NCBI GenBank assembly: GCA_017454815.1
Contig: JAFTCG010000039.1
Span: 1-50,250 of the forward strand
Direction: 5' to 3'
Length of the DNA: 50,250 nucleotides
Source: Clostridia bacterium
Lineage (GTDB): Bacteria > Bacillota > Clostridia > Oscillospirales > Acutalibacteraceae
In this document: positions 8,342 through 17,946 of the stretch, piece by piece
Layout: each line of letters begins with the position of its first letter
Position numbering within the stretch: position 1 is the stretch's first letter
Made by a program: the position numbers and the translations under genes
Notes under the pieces: model-generated
The model's database searches: none
Told to the model about the DNA's origin: nothing
Seen by the model: only the letters and a program-made list of their open reading frames with translations

Positions 8342-9652
8342 TCACTCCTTTATTCCGAGGATATTCCTCAGAAATTCTTCTCCGTTCTGGTCGTTCGGGA
8401 TAATGTTCAGCTTTGATTTTTCTCTCGCCTCGTCAAGCGTTATGCTGTCAAGGAACATATCGCCCTCGCTGCGAAGCATATTTGAAGAGATCAGGACGTC
8501 GCTGCCCTCTTCAACGTTTTCAAGATTCTTCAGCAGATCTTCCCCCGTGATCAAGCCGGACACAGTGATGGAGCTGCCGAAGAAATCGTTTTTGATCCTG
8601 ATTATTTCAATATCCACCTGGGGATATTTCTCGCTGACTTTTTCTTTGATATACTGCATCAAGCCGTAAGCCGCAAAGCCTGTTGCAATGTAAACTTTCC
8701 TCTTTCCGACGTTTTCATAGGGGGTTTCGAGCGCAAGCTCAATCTGGCTTTTCATATCCGCCCACATTCCGACGCCGTTTTCGATTTGCGCAAAGTCCTC
8801 ATAGAATTCCGCGTCCGGCAAAGGTCTCCCCGCTTTGAGGTAAAACTCATCGGCAGCATACACGACCCTCCTGCCGATATGCTCAAGGTAGAACGAGGAA
8901 TACTCCTCGATAATATCTATCGTCTCGCCTGCGGTTTTTTCATCGTAAGCATTGAGATTGCAAAGGCCGTCCCTGTATTTCGTTATCCCGACGGGAACGG
9001 CGGCTATGCTTTGGATGGCAGGGTAGTAGCTCATCAGCTTTTCGATGCTGTACCTCAGCTCGTCGCCGTCGTTGATCCCCGGGCAGAGGACAAGCTGGGC
9101 GTTGATGTCCAGCCCCGCGGCGGCTATCTCCTCGATGTATTTCAGGTTTTCGCCCGCATTCGGGTTCTTCATCATCTCAACACGAAGCTCGGGATTCATC
9201 GTGTGAACGGAGATGTTGACCGGGCTGATATGCATTTCGATGATCCTGTCAACGTCATGGCGGTCGATATTCGTAAGAGTTATGTAGTTTCCGAAAAGAA
9301 ACGACAGCCTTGCGTCGTCGTCCTTGAAATACAGCGTGTCGCGCATCCCCTTGGGGAGCTGGTCGATGAAGCAAAAGATACACTTGTTCTTGCAGTGCTG
9401 TTTTTTGTCCATCAGGTACGTTTCGAATTCAAGTCCCAAATCCTCGTACTGTTCCTTTCGGACGGTTTTGCGATAGATTTTCCCCTTTTCGTTTTCGAGA
9501 GTCAGCCTGATCTTCTTCTCGGCGCAGTAAAACTGGTAATCGAGGACGTCGTTGATTTGTTTATCGTTGATCTTCAGGAGAACGTCGCCGGGATGTATCT
9601 GCTTTTTGTAAGCCTTTGAGCCTTTTATAACTCCGGTAATCTTAACAGACAT
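8342..9652 (-). CDS. DUF512 protein: PDZ domain plus radical-SAM domain
   Basis: The 436-residue cytoplasmic protein starts with a PDZ-like domain (residues 1-65, with IHPGDVLLKIN). A radical-SAM cluster motif of spacing CxxxCxxC follows (Cys87, 91, 94 in CKNKCIFC), then a TIM-barrel-like region and the C-terminal DUF512 domain. The family is widespread next to der in Firmicutes and described only as a putative Fe-S oxidoreductase; its substrate is not known to me. The start at 9652 is chosen because GGGAGGTGAAGGG precedes it; the longer frame to 9700 would swallow this site. It probably shares a transcript with der. A 208-base leader with a strong hairpin precedes it. Confidence 0.88.
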   Translation of the reverse strand: MSVKITGVIKGSKAYKKQIHPGDVLLKINDKQINDVLDYQFYCAEKKIRLTLENEKGKIYRKTVRKEQYEDLGLEFETYLMDKKQHCKNKCIFCFIDQLPKGMRDTLYFKDDDARLSFLFGNYITLTNIDRHDVDRIIEMHISPVNISVHTMNPELRVEMMKNPNAGENLKYIEEIAAAGLDINAQLVLCPGINDGDELRYSIEKLMSYYPAIQSIAAVPVGITKYRDGLCNLNAYDEKTAGETIDIIEEYSSFYLEHIGRRVVYAADEFYLKAGRPLPDAEFYEDFAQIENGVGMWADMKSQIELALETPYENVGKRKVYIATGFAAYGLMQYIKEKVSEKYPQVDIEIIRIKNDFFGSSITVSGLITGEDLLKNLENVEEGSDVLISSNMLRSEGDMFLDSITLDEAREKSKLNIIPNDQNGEEFLRNILGIKE

Positions 9653-9732
9653 AATCCCTTCACCTCCCGAGAATAGATTTAAACAAAGGGGCTGCGGCAC
9701 AGCGTATACGGCGCAGAATACCGCTTTCTATC

Positions 9733-9768
9733 CCGCCGTCGACTTTGACCGAAGGGCAAAATCGGCGG
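9733..9768 (-). promoter_or_regulatory. Structured hairpin in the leader of the DUF512-der unit
   Basis: On the minus strand CCGCCGATTTTG pairs with CAAAGT and CGGCGG: two 6-bp helices stacked across a 3-base bulge, capped by a 9-base loop. It has no T-run, so it is not a terminator. It lies about 80 bases before the start codon. No known riboswitch class is recognised. Confidence 0.4.
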
Positions 9769-9823
9769 ACGTTTTAAATTCTTTTATTCAGCAGGAAGCG
9801 AGCAGTTCCCCGTTGAATAATAA

Positions 9824-9850
9824 AGGGTAGAGAATCACGTTCTCTACCCT
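9824..9850 (-). terminator. Hairpin after rpmF
   Basis: A perfect 11-bp stem, AGGGTAGAGAA with TTCTCTACCCT, and a 5-base loop, followed on the minus strand by a loose T-rich stretch (TTATTATT). It starts 11 bases after the rpmF stop. The weak U-tract may allow read-through into the DUF512-der genes, for which no separate strong promoter was found. Confidence 0.7.
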
Positions 9851-9860
9851 GAAAAACCGG

Positions 9861-10043
9861 TTAATCTTCAACCTTAATGACTTCTCTGCCGTTATACTTT
9901 CCGCAGGATTTGCAAACCTTATGGGGCTGCATATATTCGCCGCAGGACGGGCACTTTACGAGTTCAGGTGCTTTCAGCTTCCATACGCTGGAACGTCTTT
10001 TATCTCTTCTTGCTTTAGAAACTCTTCTTTTCGGTACTGCCAT
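9861..10043 (-). CDS. rpmF: 50S ribosomal protein L32
   Basis: The 60-residue protein opens with [18 protein letters not shown], the standard L32 start. It carries the zinc-type pair CPSCGEY and CKSCGKY, so it is the C+ (zinc-binding) form. GGAGGAA precedes the start. It follows yceD by 36 bases, the order conserved in most bacteria. Confidence 0.97.
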   Translation of the reverse strand: MAVPKRRVSKARRDKRRSSVWKLKAPELVKCPSCGEYMQPHKVCKSCGKYNGREVIKVED

Positions 10044-10079
10044 TTTCGGTTCCTCCTATAAAAATTGTAATTTTTTTCA

Positions 10080-10574
10080 TTATTTTTCCAGCAGCTCTTT
10101 CAAAGCCGCAAGACGGGGGTCAATCTCCTTCCTGCACCCGCAAGCCCCAAGGTTGAGGTTCGCGCCGCACCGGGAGCAAAGGCCCTTACAATCATCACTG
10201 CAGAGAATTTTCGTTGGTAGCGAAAGAAAAACATCTTCTGTAATCAGAGAATCAAGTTCAAAACGCATGTCCTCGATTAACATCAGTTCGTCATTTTCCT
10301 CGTTATTGAGCGATGAAACAAGCGTATGGGAAAAGTCAAAATCAAATTCCCTCTTTACGCTTTCGGCGCAACGGTCGCAAAAACCGTCGTAGAAAACTTT
10401 CACGTTGGCATTCATCTCGACGATACCCGCCGTGTTTTTAACAACTCCCTTTACCATTACGGGAGCCTTGAATGGAAAAACACCGCCGTATTCGCATTCT
10501 GACAAATCCAACTCATATTCAAAGGAAAGTTCCTCGCCGAGATTGTTGAAAATCGGTTCCAACTCAATAAACAT
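10080..10574 (-). CDS. yceD: YceD/DUF177 protein, partner of rpmF
   Basis: The 164-residue cytoplasmic protein belongs to the DUF177 family, linked to 23S rRNA accumulation and to rpmF co-expression. Diagnostic is the C-terminal cysteine pattern CKGLCSRCGANLNLGACGC (near residues 130-150), preceded by a CDRC pair near residue 60. Such clusters suggest zinc binding. Start supported by GAGGTG. It is the first gene of the yceD-rpmF unit under the promoter at 10603-10631. Confidence 0.9.
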   Translation of the reverse strand: MFIELEPIFNNLGEELSFEYELDLSECEYGGVFPFKAPVMVKGVVKNTAGIVEMNANVKVFYDGFCDRCAESVKREFDFDFSHTLVSSLNNEENDELMLIEDMRFELDSLITEDVFLSLPTKILCSDDCKGLCSRCGANLNLGACGCRKEIDPRLAALKELLEK

Positions 10575-10602
10575 AATTCACCTCAGCTATTGTGCAAAAG
10601 AT

Positions 10603-10631
10603 ATTATATATAGAATATCGTGTTTTGTCAA
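10603..10631 (-). promoter_or_regulatory. SigA-type promoter of yceD-rpmF
   Basis: On the minus strand: TTGACA (10626-10631), 17 bases, TATAAT (10603-10608), both perfect. It lies 28 bases before the yceD ATG, as expected for a strongly expressed ribosomal unit. Confidence 0.88.
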
Positions 10632-10648
10632 TAACAAAATTAAAAAAA

Positions 10649-11065
10649 TCAGAGTTTCTTGCAAAAATCAAAGATTTCTTTGGGAAGCTCTTCCTCGTCG
10701 GCAGAGACAGTGAAGACGATGCTGATGCCTTTGAGGGCTTCAAGATCGCTGATCTCGCGCAGGAATTTGCTGAGTTTGTCGTAGTCTCTTCCGCCGATGC
10801 GAAGCGTGGCGTCAACGAACATATCGGTGATGTCGTTATCTCCCGCCGCAACGCCCGTCAGGAATCCGAAGAAGCTTTCGTATCCGCTGATTTTGTATTC
10901 GTTGGAGTCGATAAGTCTTGCGCGGTAGTTAATATTTGTTCTCAGCTGTATGCCCTGCTCGATGCAGATAACGTGTCCGTCGGAGGTCTCTACTGCCGAG
11001 TTTGTCATTTCAATAAGCTTTTTGGTTTTGCCGGAGCCTTTGCGTCCGATGATCAATGAAATCAT
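10649..11065 (-). CDS. Small P-loop ATPase-like protein of unknown function
   Basis: The 138-residue product begins MISLIIGRKGSGKTKKLIEM, placing a Walker A motif (GRKGSGKT, residues 7-14) at the extreme N-terminus. A likely Walker B strand is GISIVFTVSADEEELP near the C-terminus. Similar short proteins occur in Clostridia and are sometimes named PilT-like or thymidine-kinase-like without experiment; no second nucleotide-binding or DNA-binding domain is seen. The start at 11065 is preceded by AAAGGAG; the nine-residue extension to 11092 would overlap this site. It follows pgi by 69 bases with no terminator between, so cotranscription is likely. Confidence 0.75.
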   Translation of the reverse strand: MISLIIGRKGSGKTKKLIEMTNSAVETSDGHVICIEQGIQLRTNINYRARLIDSNEYKISGYESFFGFLTGVAAGDNDITDMFVDATLRIGGRDYDKLSKFLREISDLEALKGISIVFTVSADEEELPKEIFDFCKKL

Positions 11066-11134
11066 AATAAATCTCCTTTGGTTATATATCAAATATGAAC
11101 GAAACTCCGTCCATAATTTGTACTGCTCAAATTT

Positions 11135-12475
11135 TTATTCGCTGAGCCTCTTTTCAAGTTCAGCCTTCTGCTCCTCATATCCCGGTTTTCCGAGAAGGGC
11201 AAACATATTCTTCTTGTAGCTTTCAACTCCGGGCTGGTTGAACGGATTCACTCCGAGCAGATAGCCCGAGATCGCGCAGGCTTTTTCGAAGAAGTAGATC
11301 AGCTCGCCGCAGTTGTATTCGTCCATCTTCTCAAGCCCGATGACAAAATTCGGAACGTCGCCGTCGCTGTGGGCGAGCACCGTGCCCTCAAAAGCTTTGC
11401 GGTTGACGAAGGAAAGCGGTTTGCCGGCGAGGAAGTTGAGCCCGTCAAGGTCCTCCGGGTCTTCCTCGATTATAACGTCCTTCTTCACGTTGTCAAAGAC
11501 GACAACGGTCTCGAAAAGGATCCTCTCGCCCTGCTGGATATACTGCCCCATGGAGTGGAGGTCTGTCGAGAAAATCGCCGAGGACGGAAAAATTCCCTTG
11601 TTATCCTTGCCCTCGCTCTCGCCGAAAAGCTGCTTGAACCACTCGTTCATCAGTGCGAACGACGGCTCGTAGGAAACGAGCATTTCGATCTTCTTGCCGC
11701 TGCGGTAAAGAAGGTTTCTCATCGCGGCGTATTTATAACAATCGTTCTTTTCTATATCGCATACGCTGTATTTTTCTCTCGCGTCGCTTGCGCCCTGCAT
11801 AAGGCGGTCGATGTCGATGCCCGCAACGGCGATCGGCAAAAGACCGACTGCCGTAAGGACGGAATACCTTCCGCCGACGTCGTCCGGGACGACGAAAGTC
11901 CTATATCCCTCGCGGTCGCTGAGTGATTTGAGCGTTCCCTTTGATTTATCGGTCGTGACATAGATCCTCTTGGACGCTTCGATCTTGCCGTACTTTTTCT
12001 CAAGCAGTTCCTTGAATATCCTGAAAGCGATCGCGGGCTCGGTCGTAGTGCCCGATTTGGAGATCACGTTGACGGAAAAATCCCTGTTCTTGCAAAGATC
12101 GTAAATCTCTTTCAGCGCAGTGGGGCTGATTGAGTTGCCGGCAAAGAAGATCTGCGGGCAATCTTTTGTCAAGAGGTTGTATTTTTCGGACTTACAAAAC
12201 TCAATTACCGCCCTTGCGCCGAGGTACGATCCGCCGATGCCGATGACTACGAGAACGTCGGAATCTTTTTTGATTTTTGCGGCTGAGTCTTTTATGAGAT
12301 CAAATTCTTTTTTGTCATAGTCAACGGGCAGATCCAGCCAGCCGAGGAAGTCGCTGCCCTCGCCGCTTTTTGAGACGAGCTTGTCGTGAGCCACCTTTAC
12401 CTCGGATGCGATCTTTTCGAGTTCTTCTGTATTGATAAAGCGTTGAGAATACTTGCTGTTGAATCTAAGTGCCAT
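11135..12475 (-). CDS. pgi: Glucose-6-phosphate isomerase
   Basis: The 446-residue enzyme interconverts glucose 6-phosphate and fructose 6-phosphate. It is the short form typical of Firmicutes. Signature regions are [15 protein letters not shown] (near residues 79-93), [10 protein letters not shown] (near 139-148), [17 protein letters not shown] and the C-terminal [16 protein letters not shown] with its conserved lysine. GGGGTG precedes the ATG, and a consensus promoter lies 26 bases upstream. Confidence 0.96.
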   Translation of the reverse strand: MALRFNSKYSQRFINTEELEKIASEVKVAHDKLVSKSGEGSDFLGWLDLPVDYDKKEFDLIKDSAAKIKKDSDVLVVIGIGGSYLGARAVIEFCKSEKYNLLTKDCPQIFFAGNSISPTALKEIYDLCKNRDFSVNVISKSGTTTEPAIAFRIFKELLEKKYGKIEASKRIYVTTDKSKGTLKSLSDREGYRTFVVPDDVGGRYSVLTAVGLLPIAVAGIDIDRLMQGASDAREKYSVCDIEKNDCYKYAAMRNLLYRSGKKIEMLVSYEPSFALMNEWFKQLFGESEGKDNKGIFPSSAIFSTDLHSMGQYIQQGERILFETVVVFDNVKKDVIIEEDPEDLDGLNFLAGKPLSFVNRKAFEGTVLAHSDGDVPNFVIGLEKMDEYNCGELIYFFEKACAISGYLLGVNPFNQPGVESYKKNMFALLGKPGYEEQKAELEKRLSE

Positions 12476-12500
12476 ACGCTACACCCCTATCTTACTGTAA

Positions 12501-12529
12501 ATTATACTATATTTGGATTTTTCTTTCAA
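12501..12529 (-). promoter_or_regulatory. SigA-type promoter of pgi
   Basis: On the minus strand: TTGAAA (12524-12529), 17 bases, TATAAT (12501-12506). Confidence 0.83.
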
Positions 12530-12570
12530 GTGATTTTTGAAAGTTTATCATTTTATTAACAATTAACAAA

Positions 12571-12605
12571 ATCGGCCCGCCGCGGTTTCCCGCACACAGG
12601 CCGAT
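12571..12605 (-). terminator. Hairpin terminator after the GH25 pair
   Basis: ATCGGCC (12599-12605 on the minus strand) pairs with GGCCGAT (12571-12577) around a GC-rich inner stem, followed by TTTTGTT. It is nine bases downstream of the stop at 12614. Confidence 0.75.
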
Positions 12606-12613
12606 CAATTTGT

Positions 12614-13783
12614 TTAAGAAAGCACAAATTCTTCCAAAGTATATCCGTCGTAAACAAAACCGAGCTTTTTATCCTCGCCTTTGTTCTCGAACCTGATGCC
12701 CAGATTGCTTGCGAATACGTTTGAGAGCATATTATCAACGGAGCCGTTCAAGCCGAACACGCGTTTGCTTCCTTCGTCAATGCTGCAGGAGCTGCCCGAC
12801 AGCAAAAATACGCTCGCTTTTGAAATCGGATGCGCATTTTCAAGACTCATCCAGCCTTTCACGCCCTTAAAGACGATCCTGCCCCAAAGAGCCCCGCCGA
12901 CGTTCTCTTTTTCAAGAACGCAGACTTCGCTGTTTTTTTCTATTGTCCCGATCAGCGCACCGTCCTCCGTCGGTGAAGTCATGAATAATGAGTCCGACTG
13001 TTGCGGAGCGTTCCATATTTCTCCGATCTTCAACGCTTCGGTCACATCTGAAGTCTTTTCGGGATAGTTGTTCAAGCCTTTGCTGCGAATGTAGCCGGGA
13101 TAATCGAAATAACAGACGTTAAGGTCGACAGCCGTGGAAACGCCTTCAACTTTTCCGCTGTCGGTGTATTGCCAAATCCGGCAGGAGCCGGACATGTCGG
13201 CGTCGTCTTTCCCGGACGCAGTCCATTTCGCCATCCACATCTCGTATTTGCCGCCCAGAGCGCTCATGTCGAGATGGTGCGCGATCCAGTTCTCGTTTGC
13301 ATAGAGCCCGACAAGGTATTTTTCCTCCTCAAGGCTTTCCCGGAATCTTTCGCAGATCCCCGTTCTTTGAGCTAAAGAAACAGAAAGAATGCTGTCGTCT
13401 TCAACGTCGAGATATACGGGGTAGCTGAGCTTTTTCTTCCTGAGCCATTTCAGGAGCATTTGCGCGTCCTGCTCGGCGGAAGCGTTGTTGAGAGCATAAG
13501 TGTAAAAATAGCATCCGATGTCCAGACCGGCGCTTTTCGCCTCGCGATAGTATTTTTCAAACTTTTTGTCCTGCCCTTTCGAGGTGCCTGCGCGCAGGAT
13601 CACAAAGCTTATTCCCTGATCCTTCAGCTTTGAAAAATCGACTTCCTTCTGCCAGCTCGACAGATCCACTCCTTTCGCAGGAAACGAGTGTGTTCCGGAG
13701 TCGCCGCAGGCGCCAAGCGTCAGGCACATGAACACTGCGGCAAAAGCAAGCAGGAACGAAGTAATCTTCCTGAAACTTTTCAT
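12614..13783 (-). CDS. GH25 muramidase-like lipoprotein with C-terminal SH3-like region
   Basis: The 389-residue product has a lipoprotein signal with lipobox LTLGAC (Cys26 modified), so it should be anchored on the outer face of the membrane. The GH25 (Cellosyl/lysozyme) barrel spans about residues 36-220: KGVDLSSWQ at the start and the catalytic DVE motif (126-128, in YPVYLDVEDDS). These enzymes cut the N-acetylmuramic acid linkage of peptidoglycan. After GLNNYP a second part (about 240-330) resembles a bacterial SH3-like wall-binding domain. It starts 21 bases after the stop of the second GH25 gene; the ribosome site (TGAGGTTCTG) is weak, so coupling to that gene is likely. Autolysin or cell-wall remodelling is inferred. 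Confidence 0.86.
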   Translation of the reverse strand: MKSFRKITSFLLAFAAVFMCLTLGACGDSGTHSFPAKGVDLSSWQKEVDFSKLKDQGISFVILRAGTSKGQDKKFEKYYREAKSAGLDIGCYFYTYALNNASAEQDAQMLLKWLRKKKLSYPVYLDVEDDSILSVSLAQRTGICERFRESLEEEKYLVGLYANENWIAHHLDMSALGGKYEMWMAKWTASGKDDADMSGSCRIWQYTDSGKVEGVSTAVDLNVCYFDYPGYIRSKGLNNYPEKTSDVTEALKIGEIWNAPQQSDSLFMTSPTEDGALIGTIEKNSEVCVLEKENVGGALWGRIVFKGVKGWMSLENAHPISKASVFLLSGSSCSIDEGSKRVFGLNGSVDNMLSNVFASNLGIRFENKGEDKKLGFVYDGYTLEEFVLS

Positions 13784-13804
13784 TGTCCGATCAGAACCTC
13801 AGGA

Positions 13805-14635
13805 TCATCCGAAAAGGCTCATGAGGATCTTTATGGCTTCCATGATGAGCTTGAAGATCTTCTTCAGGATCTTCATCTGCGCGCTGAAAATGGTTCCCTC
13901 TGCGTCCATGGGATAGTTGTTGAGACCGTTTTCTTTAACGTGCTTCGGATAATCGAAATACGACACGTCCATATCGACGTTGCCGACTATGCCTTCAACA
14001 GTTCCTTTTGAAGTGTACTGCCAGACCCTGCACTCTGCGCTCTTGTCAACGTCCGGTTCTCCGGAGTTCGACCAGTGGGCAAGCCAGAGCTCATATTTTT
14101 CCATGAGCTTGTCGCTGTCAAGATGGTTGTTTAACCAAGTGGGATTGCAGTATAATCCGGCGAGGAATCCCCGACTTGAAACATATTCAAGAAACGTTTC
14201 GCAAATTGCGGTCTTTTCTTCCTTGCTCAAATATTCAAGGGAAATGTCTTCAATGTCAAAATAGATCGGGTATTCAAACTGTTTGTCTCCGATCCAGCCG
14301 ACAACCTTTTCGGCGTCTTTCTGTGATTCCTCAACCGTTTGTGCATATGTATAGAAATAGAATCCAACGTCAAGGCCCGCCGCCTTTGCATCGGCGTAAT
14401 TCTTTTCAAAGGTCGAGTCTATGCTGTACGACGTGCCGATACGGATGATGACAAACTGATTGCCGTCCGCCTTGACTTTTTCAAAGTCGATCGCGCTGTA
14501 TTCTCCCTGATGGTAAGACTGCCAGTAAGAAACGTCGATCCCTTTTGAAACAACTTCGGCAACCGCTCCCAGCGAAAAAATGCAGAACATCCAAACCGCC
14601 ATGATGAATGAAATAATCTTTACCGTTTTCTTCAT
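13805..14635 (-). CDS. Secreted GH25 muramidase-like protein
   Basis: The 276-residue protein has a Sec signal (MKKTVKIISFIMAVWMF...AVAEVV) without a lipobox. Its GH25 domain runs from KGIDVSYWQ to the SYFDYPKHV end and contains the catalytic DIE triplet in YPIYFDIED. After a NGLNNYP segment, also found in the neighbour, the protein ends in a short strongly amphipathic helix (KILKKIFKLIMEAIKILMSLF). The start at 14635 follows AGAGGTGATTAT; the upstream extension to 14686 overlaps the promoter. It is the first gene of a two-gene muramidase unit. The shared NGLNNYP tail points to duplication, with differing localisation of the two copies. Confidence 0.86.
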   Translation of the reverse strand: MKKTVKIISFIMAVWMFCIFSLGAVAEVVSKGIDVSYWQSYHQGEYSAIDFEKVKADGNQFVIIRIGTSYSIDSTFEKNYADAKAAGLDVGFYFYTYAQTVEESQKDAEKVVGWIGDKQFEYPIYFDIEDISLEYLSKEEKTAICETFLEYVSSRGFLAGLYCNPTWLNNHLDSDKLMEKYELWLAHWSNSGEPDVDKSAECRVWQYTSKGTVEGIVGNVDMDVSYFDYPKHVKENGLNNYPMDAEGTIFSAQMKILKKIFKLIMEAIKILMSLFG

Positions 14636-14654
14636 ATAATCACCTCTTGCTATC

Positions 14655-14683
14655 ATTTTAAAGGTTTTTTCCGATAATTGCAA
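14655..14683 (-). promoter_or_regulatory. Probable promoter of the GH25 pair
   Basis: On the minus strand: TTGCAA (14678-14683), 17 bases, TAAAAT (14655-14660). It is 20 bases before the start at 14635. Confidence 0.65.
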
Positions 14684-14845
14684 CAATTTTCGTCATTTTT
14701 TAATAAAGAAACATAAATTGTTCTTTTTTCTATAACATCTTTGTAAGTTTTTGTCACTTAAGGCTGTCATTTCCTTGTGATTTGTCTGATGACGGCGGCG
14801 AAAAAGGGAAATTTATGAATTTATCGTTAACATTGAAAAAAAGAC

Positions 14846-14873
14846 TTGATTTTTTTGGAAAATGTACTAAAAT
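14846..14873 (+). promoter_or_regulatory. SigA-type promoter of groESL
   Basis: TTGATT (14846-14851), 16 bases, TAAAAT (14868-14873). The expected transcription start falls at or inside the CIRCE operator, as is typical for HrcA-controlled genes. Confidence 0.72.
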
Positions 14874-14878
14874 AATAA

Positions 14879-14905
14879 TTGGCACTCAGGAGAGGAGAGT
14901 GCTAA
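14879..14905 (+). promoter_or_regulatory. CIRCE element (HrcA operator)
   Basis: TTGGCACTC, nine bases, GAGTGCTAA. The consensus is TTAGCACTC-N9-GAGTGCTAA; only the third base of the left arm differs, leaving one mismatch in the palindrome. It lies between the promoter and groES, so HrcA repression relieved by heat stress is expected. hrcA itself is not in the window. Confidence 0.96.
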
Positions 14906-14941
14906 CATCATGTTTATCATATTTTTAGGAGGCTATATATC

Positions 14942-16881
<1,940 letters not shown>

Positions 16882-16980
16882 GCAACACTTATTATTAAAC
16901 ACTCGCAAAAACAGAGTAGTTGAGTCTCGATACACTTAATAATTCTAATATAGTCTTTTTAACATTCAGACTTCTCATAA

Positions 16981-17016
16981 AACGGGAATAAGGCGTTTGC
17001 CTTATTCCCGTTTTTT
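16981..17016 (+). terminator. Strong terminator of groESL
   Basis: A perfect 14-bp stem, AACGGGAATAAGGC with GCCTTATTCCCGTT, has a 4-base loop and is followed by TTTT. The 100 bases between groEL and this hairpin contain no gene. Confidence 0.92.
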
Positions 17017-17090
17017 CATTTACAACTTTAGGGTTTTGAATCGTTATAAGGAAAGATTAAGGAAAGTGAAATTCTTTTATTAGGTTAATT

Positions 17091-17348
17091 TCATTCAAGA
17101 CTTTTTTCGTATTCAATGATATTTTTAACTTTTTTTGCTAATTCGTCATTTATTCTCTTTTCATAGTCATTTTGTGATTCTCCACTGTTTCTATATGGTC
17201 CACTATATTTACTTGAAGAGTCATCTGCATTTGACCAATATCCACAAACAATCGATACAATAACTAATAATGAAATAAAAAAAGTTTTTGGATGATCCTT
17301 GATAAACGATATTATTTTCCCAAACGTTCCTTTTATTTTATCTTTCAT
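17091..17348 (-). CDS. Hypothetical small membrane protein in an AT-rich patch
   Basis: The 85-residue product has a basic N-terminus (MKDKIKGTFGKIISFIKDH), one transmembrane helix (TFFISLLVIVSIVCGYW, about residues 22-38), a Ser/Asn-rich stretch and a charged C-terminal tail likely to form a helix. AAAGGAG precedes the ATG. No family is recognised. It is transcribed away from the XRE regulator at 17595, and the 246-base gap between them holds two operator-like palindromes, so control by that regulator is plausible. Base composition is clearly more AT-rich than the neighbours, a hint of horizontal acquisition. Confidence 0.65.
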   Translation of the reverse strand: MKDKIKGTFGKIISFIKDHPKTFFISLLVIVSIVCGYWSNADDSSSKYSGPYRNSGESQNDYEKRINDELAKKVKNIIEYEKSLE

Positions 17349-17503
17349 TTTTACTCCTTTCTTTGATTAACGAATACTATCTTAACGTGAGATAAACATT
17401 AAATAAAACAATAGCTGTTTATTTGTACTTTGAATCTAAAACTACCACCATCTTTCACCATCCCTTTCATTAACGCAAGTCACATTCCTCAATCAAAAAC
17501 AAT

Positions 17504-17523
17504 ATACTCTATTTGTCGAGCAT
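17504..17523. promoter_or_regulatory. Operator-like palindrome, imperfect copy
   Basis: ATACTCTATTTGTCGAGCAT has the same layout as the perfect palindrome 24 bases downstream, with two changes in the right arm. Placed between the divergent membrane-protein and XRE genes. Confidence 0.55.
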
Positions 17524-17527
17524 TATT

Positions 17528-17547
17528 ATACTCTATTTGTAGAGTAT
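17528..17547. promoter_or_regulatory. Operator-like perfect palindrome
   Basis: ATACTCTA, spacer TTTG, TAGAGTAT: 8-bp arms with perfect symmetry. It abuts the -35 of the XRE promoter, and a further half-site GAGAGTAT lies at 17558-17565, inside that promoter. This arrangement fits autorepression by the small XRE protein. Confidence 0.68.
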
Positions 17548-17575
17548 TGTCAAGCAGGAGAGTATAAATTATGAT
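17547..17575 (+). promoter_or_regulatory. Candidate promoter of the XRE gene
   Basis: TTGTCA (17547-17552), 17 bases, TATGAT (17570-17575). The transcript would start only about a dozen bases before the GTG, just leaving the ribosome site. Confidence 0.5.
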
Positions 17576-17594
17576 TTAAACTAGAGGTGATAAG

Positions 17595-17801
17595 GTGATT
17601 TCGTATGAACCGTTTTATAAAACTATTAAAGAAAAGGGTATTTCAACCTATAGATTAATCAATGATTATGGAATCAGCCGTAGTCTCATTGATAGATTAA
17701 AACATAATCGACCAATAAGCACAGTAACTCTTAATGATCTTTGCAATATTCTGCAATGTGATGTTGAAGATGTACTTGTCTTCAAAAAAGATTGTGAATA
17801 A
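17595..17801 (+). CDS. XRE-type (HTH_26-like) transcriptional regulator
   Basis: The 68-residue protein consists almost entirely of one helix-turn-helix domain: YKTIKEKGISTYRLINDYGISRSLIDRLKHNRPISTVTLNDLCNILQCDVEDV. The pattern of short helices ending in the LCxxLxCDVxDV motif is that of the small Cro/CI HTH_26 group, usually autoregulated dimers. The start is GTG (17595) with AGAGGTGAT upstream; no ATG fits. It is one of three plus-strand genes in the window and stands divergent from the 85-residue membrane protein. Its target sites are probably the palindromes at 17504-17547. Low GC suggests it arrived together with its neighbour. Confidence 0.85.
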   Translation: MISYEPFYKTIKEKGISTYRLINDYGISRSLIDRLKHNRPISTVTLNDLCNILQCDVEDVLVFKKDCE

Positions 17802-17832
17802 TAATTTATTGTTTTTTATAATTATATGCACA

Positions 17833-17873
17833 TATATGCACCCCAAAGAAATATAACTTTTGGGGTGCATATA
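17833..17873. repeat. Long perfect inverted repeat downstream of the XRE gene
   Basis: TATATGCACCCCAAA and its exact complement TTTGGGGTGCATATA: 15-bp arms, 11-base loop, no T-run on either side. It lies 31 bases after the XRE stop and before a conventional terminator. It could protect the mRNA 3' end, be a protein site, or be a relic of insertion. Confidence 0.7.
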
Positions 17874-17895
17874 ATTATTGGCTAAAGTCAAAGAT

Positions 17896-17928
17896 AACTG
17901 CTCTGCTTTTTCGGCAGAGCAGTTTTTT
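17896..17928. terminator. Convergent (two-way) terminator
   Basis: An 11-bp stem, AACTGCTCTGC with GCAGAGCAGTT, and a 7-base loop. Plus-strand transcripts from the XRE gene meet TTTTTT directly after it; minus-strand transcripts ending at 17947 meet a weaker T-rich stretch. It serves the two convergent genes. Confidence 0.82.
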
Positions 17929-17946
17929 ACAACAATCGGGAATAAG

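Noticed and set aside
14690..14845. Possible gene or RNA between the GH25 promoter and the groE promoter
   Set aside because: Frames are short and no RNA family signature was seen; treated as ordinary intergenic DNA.
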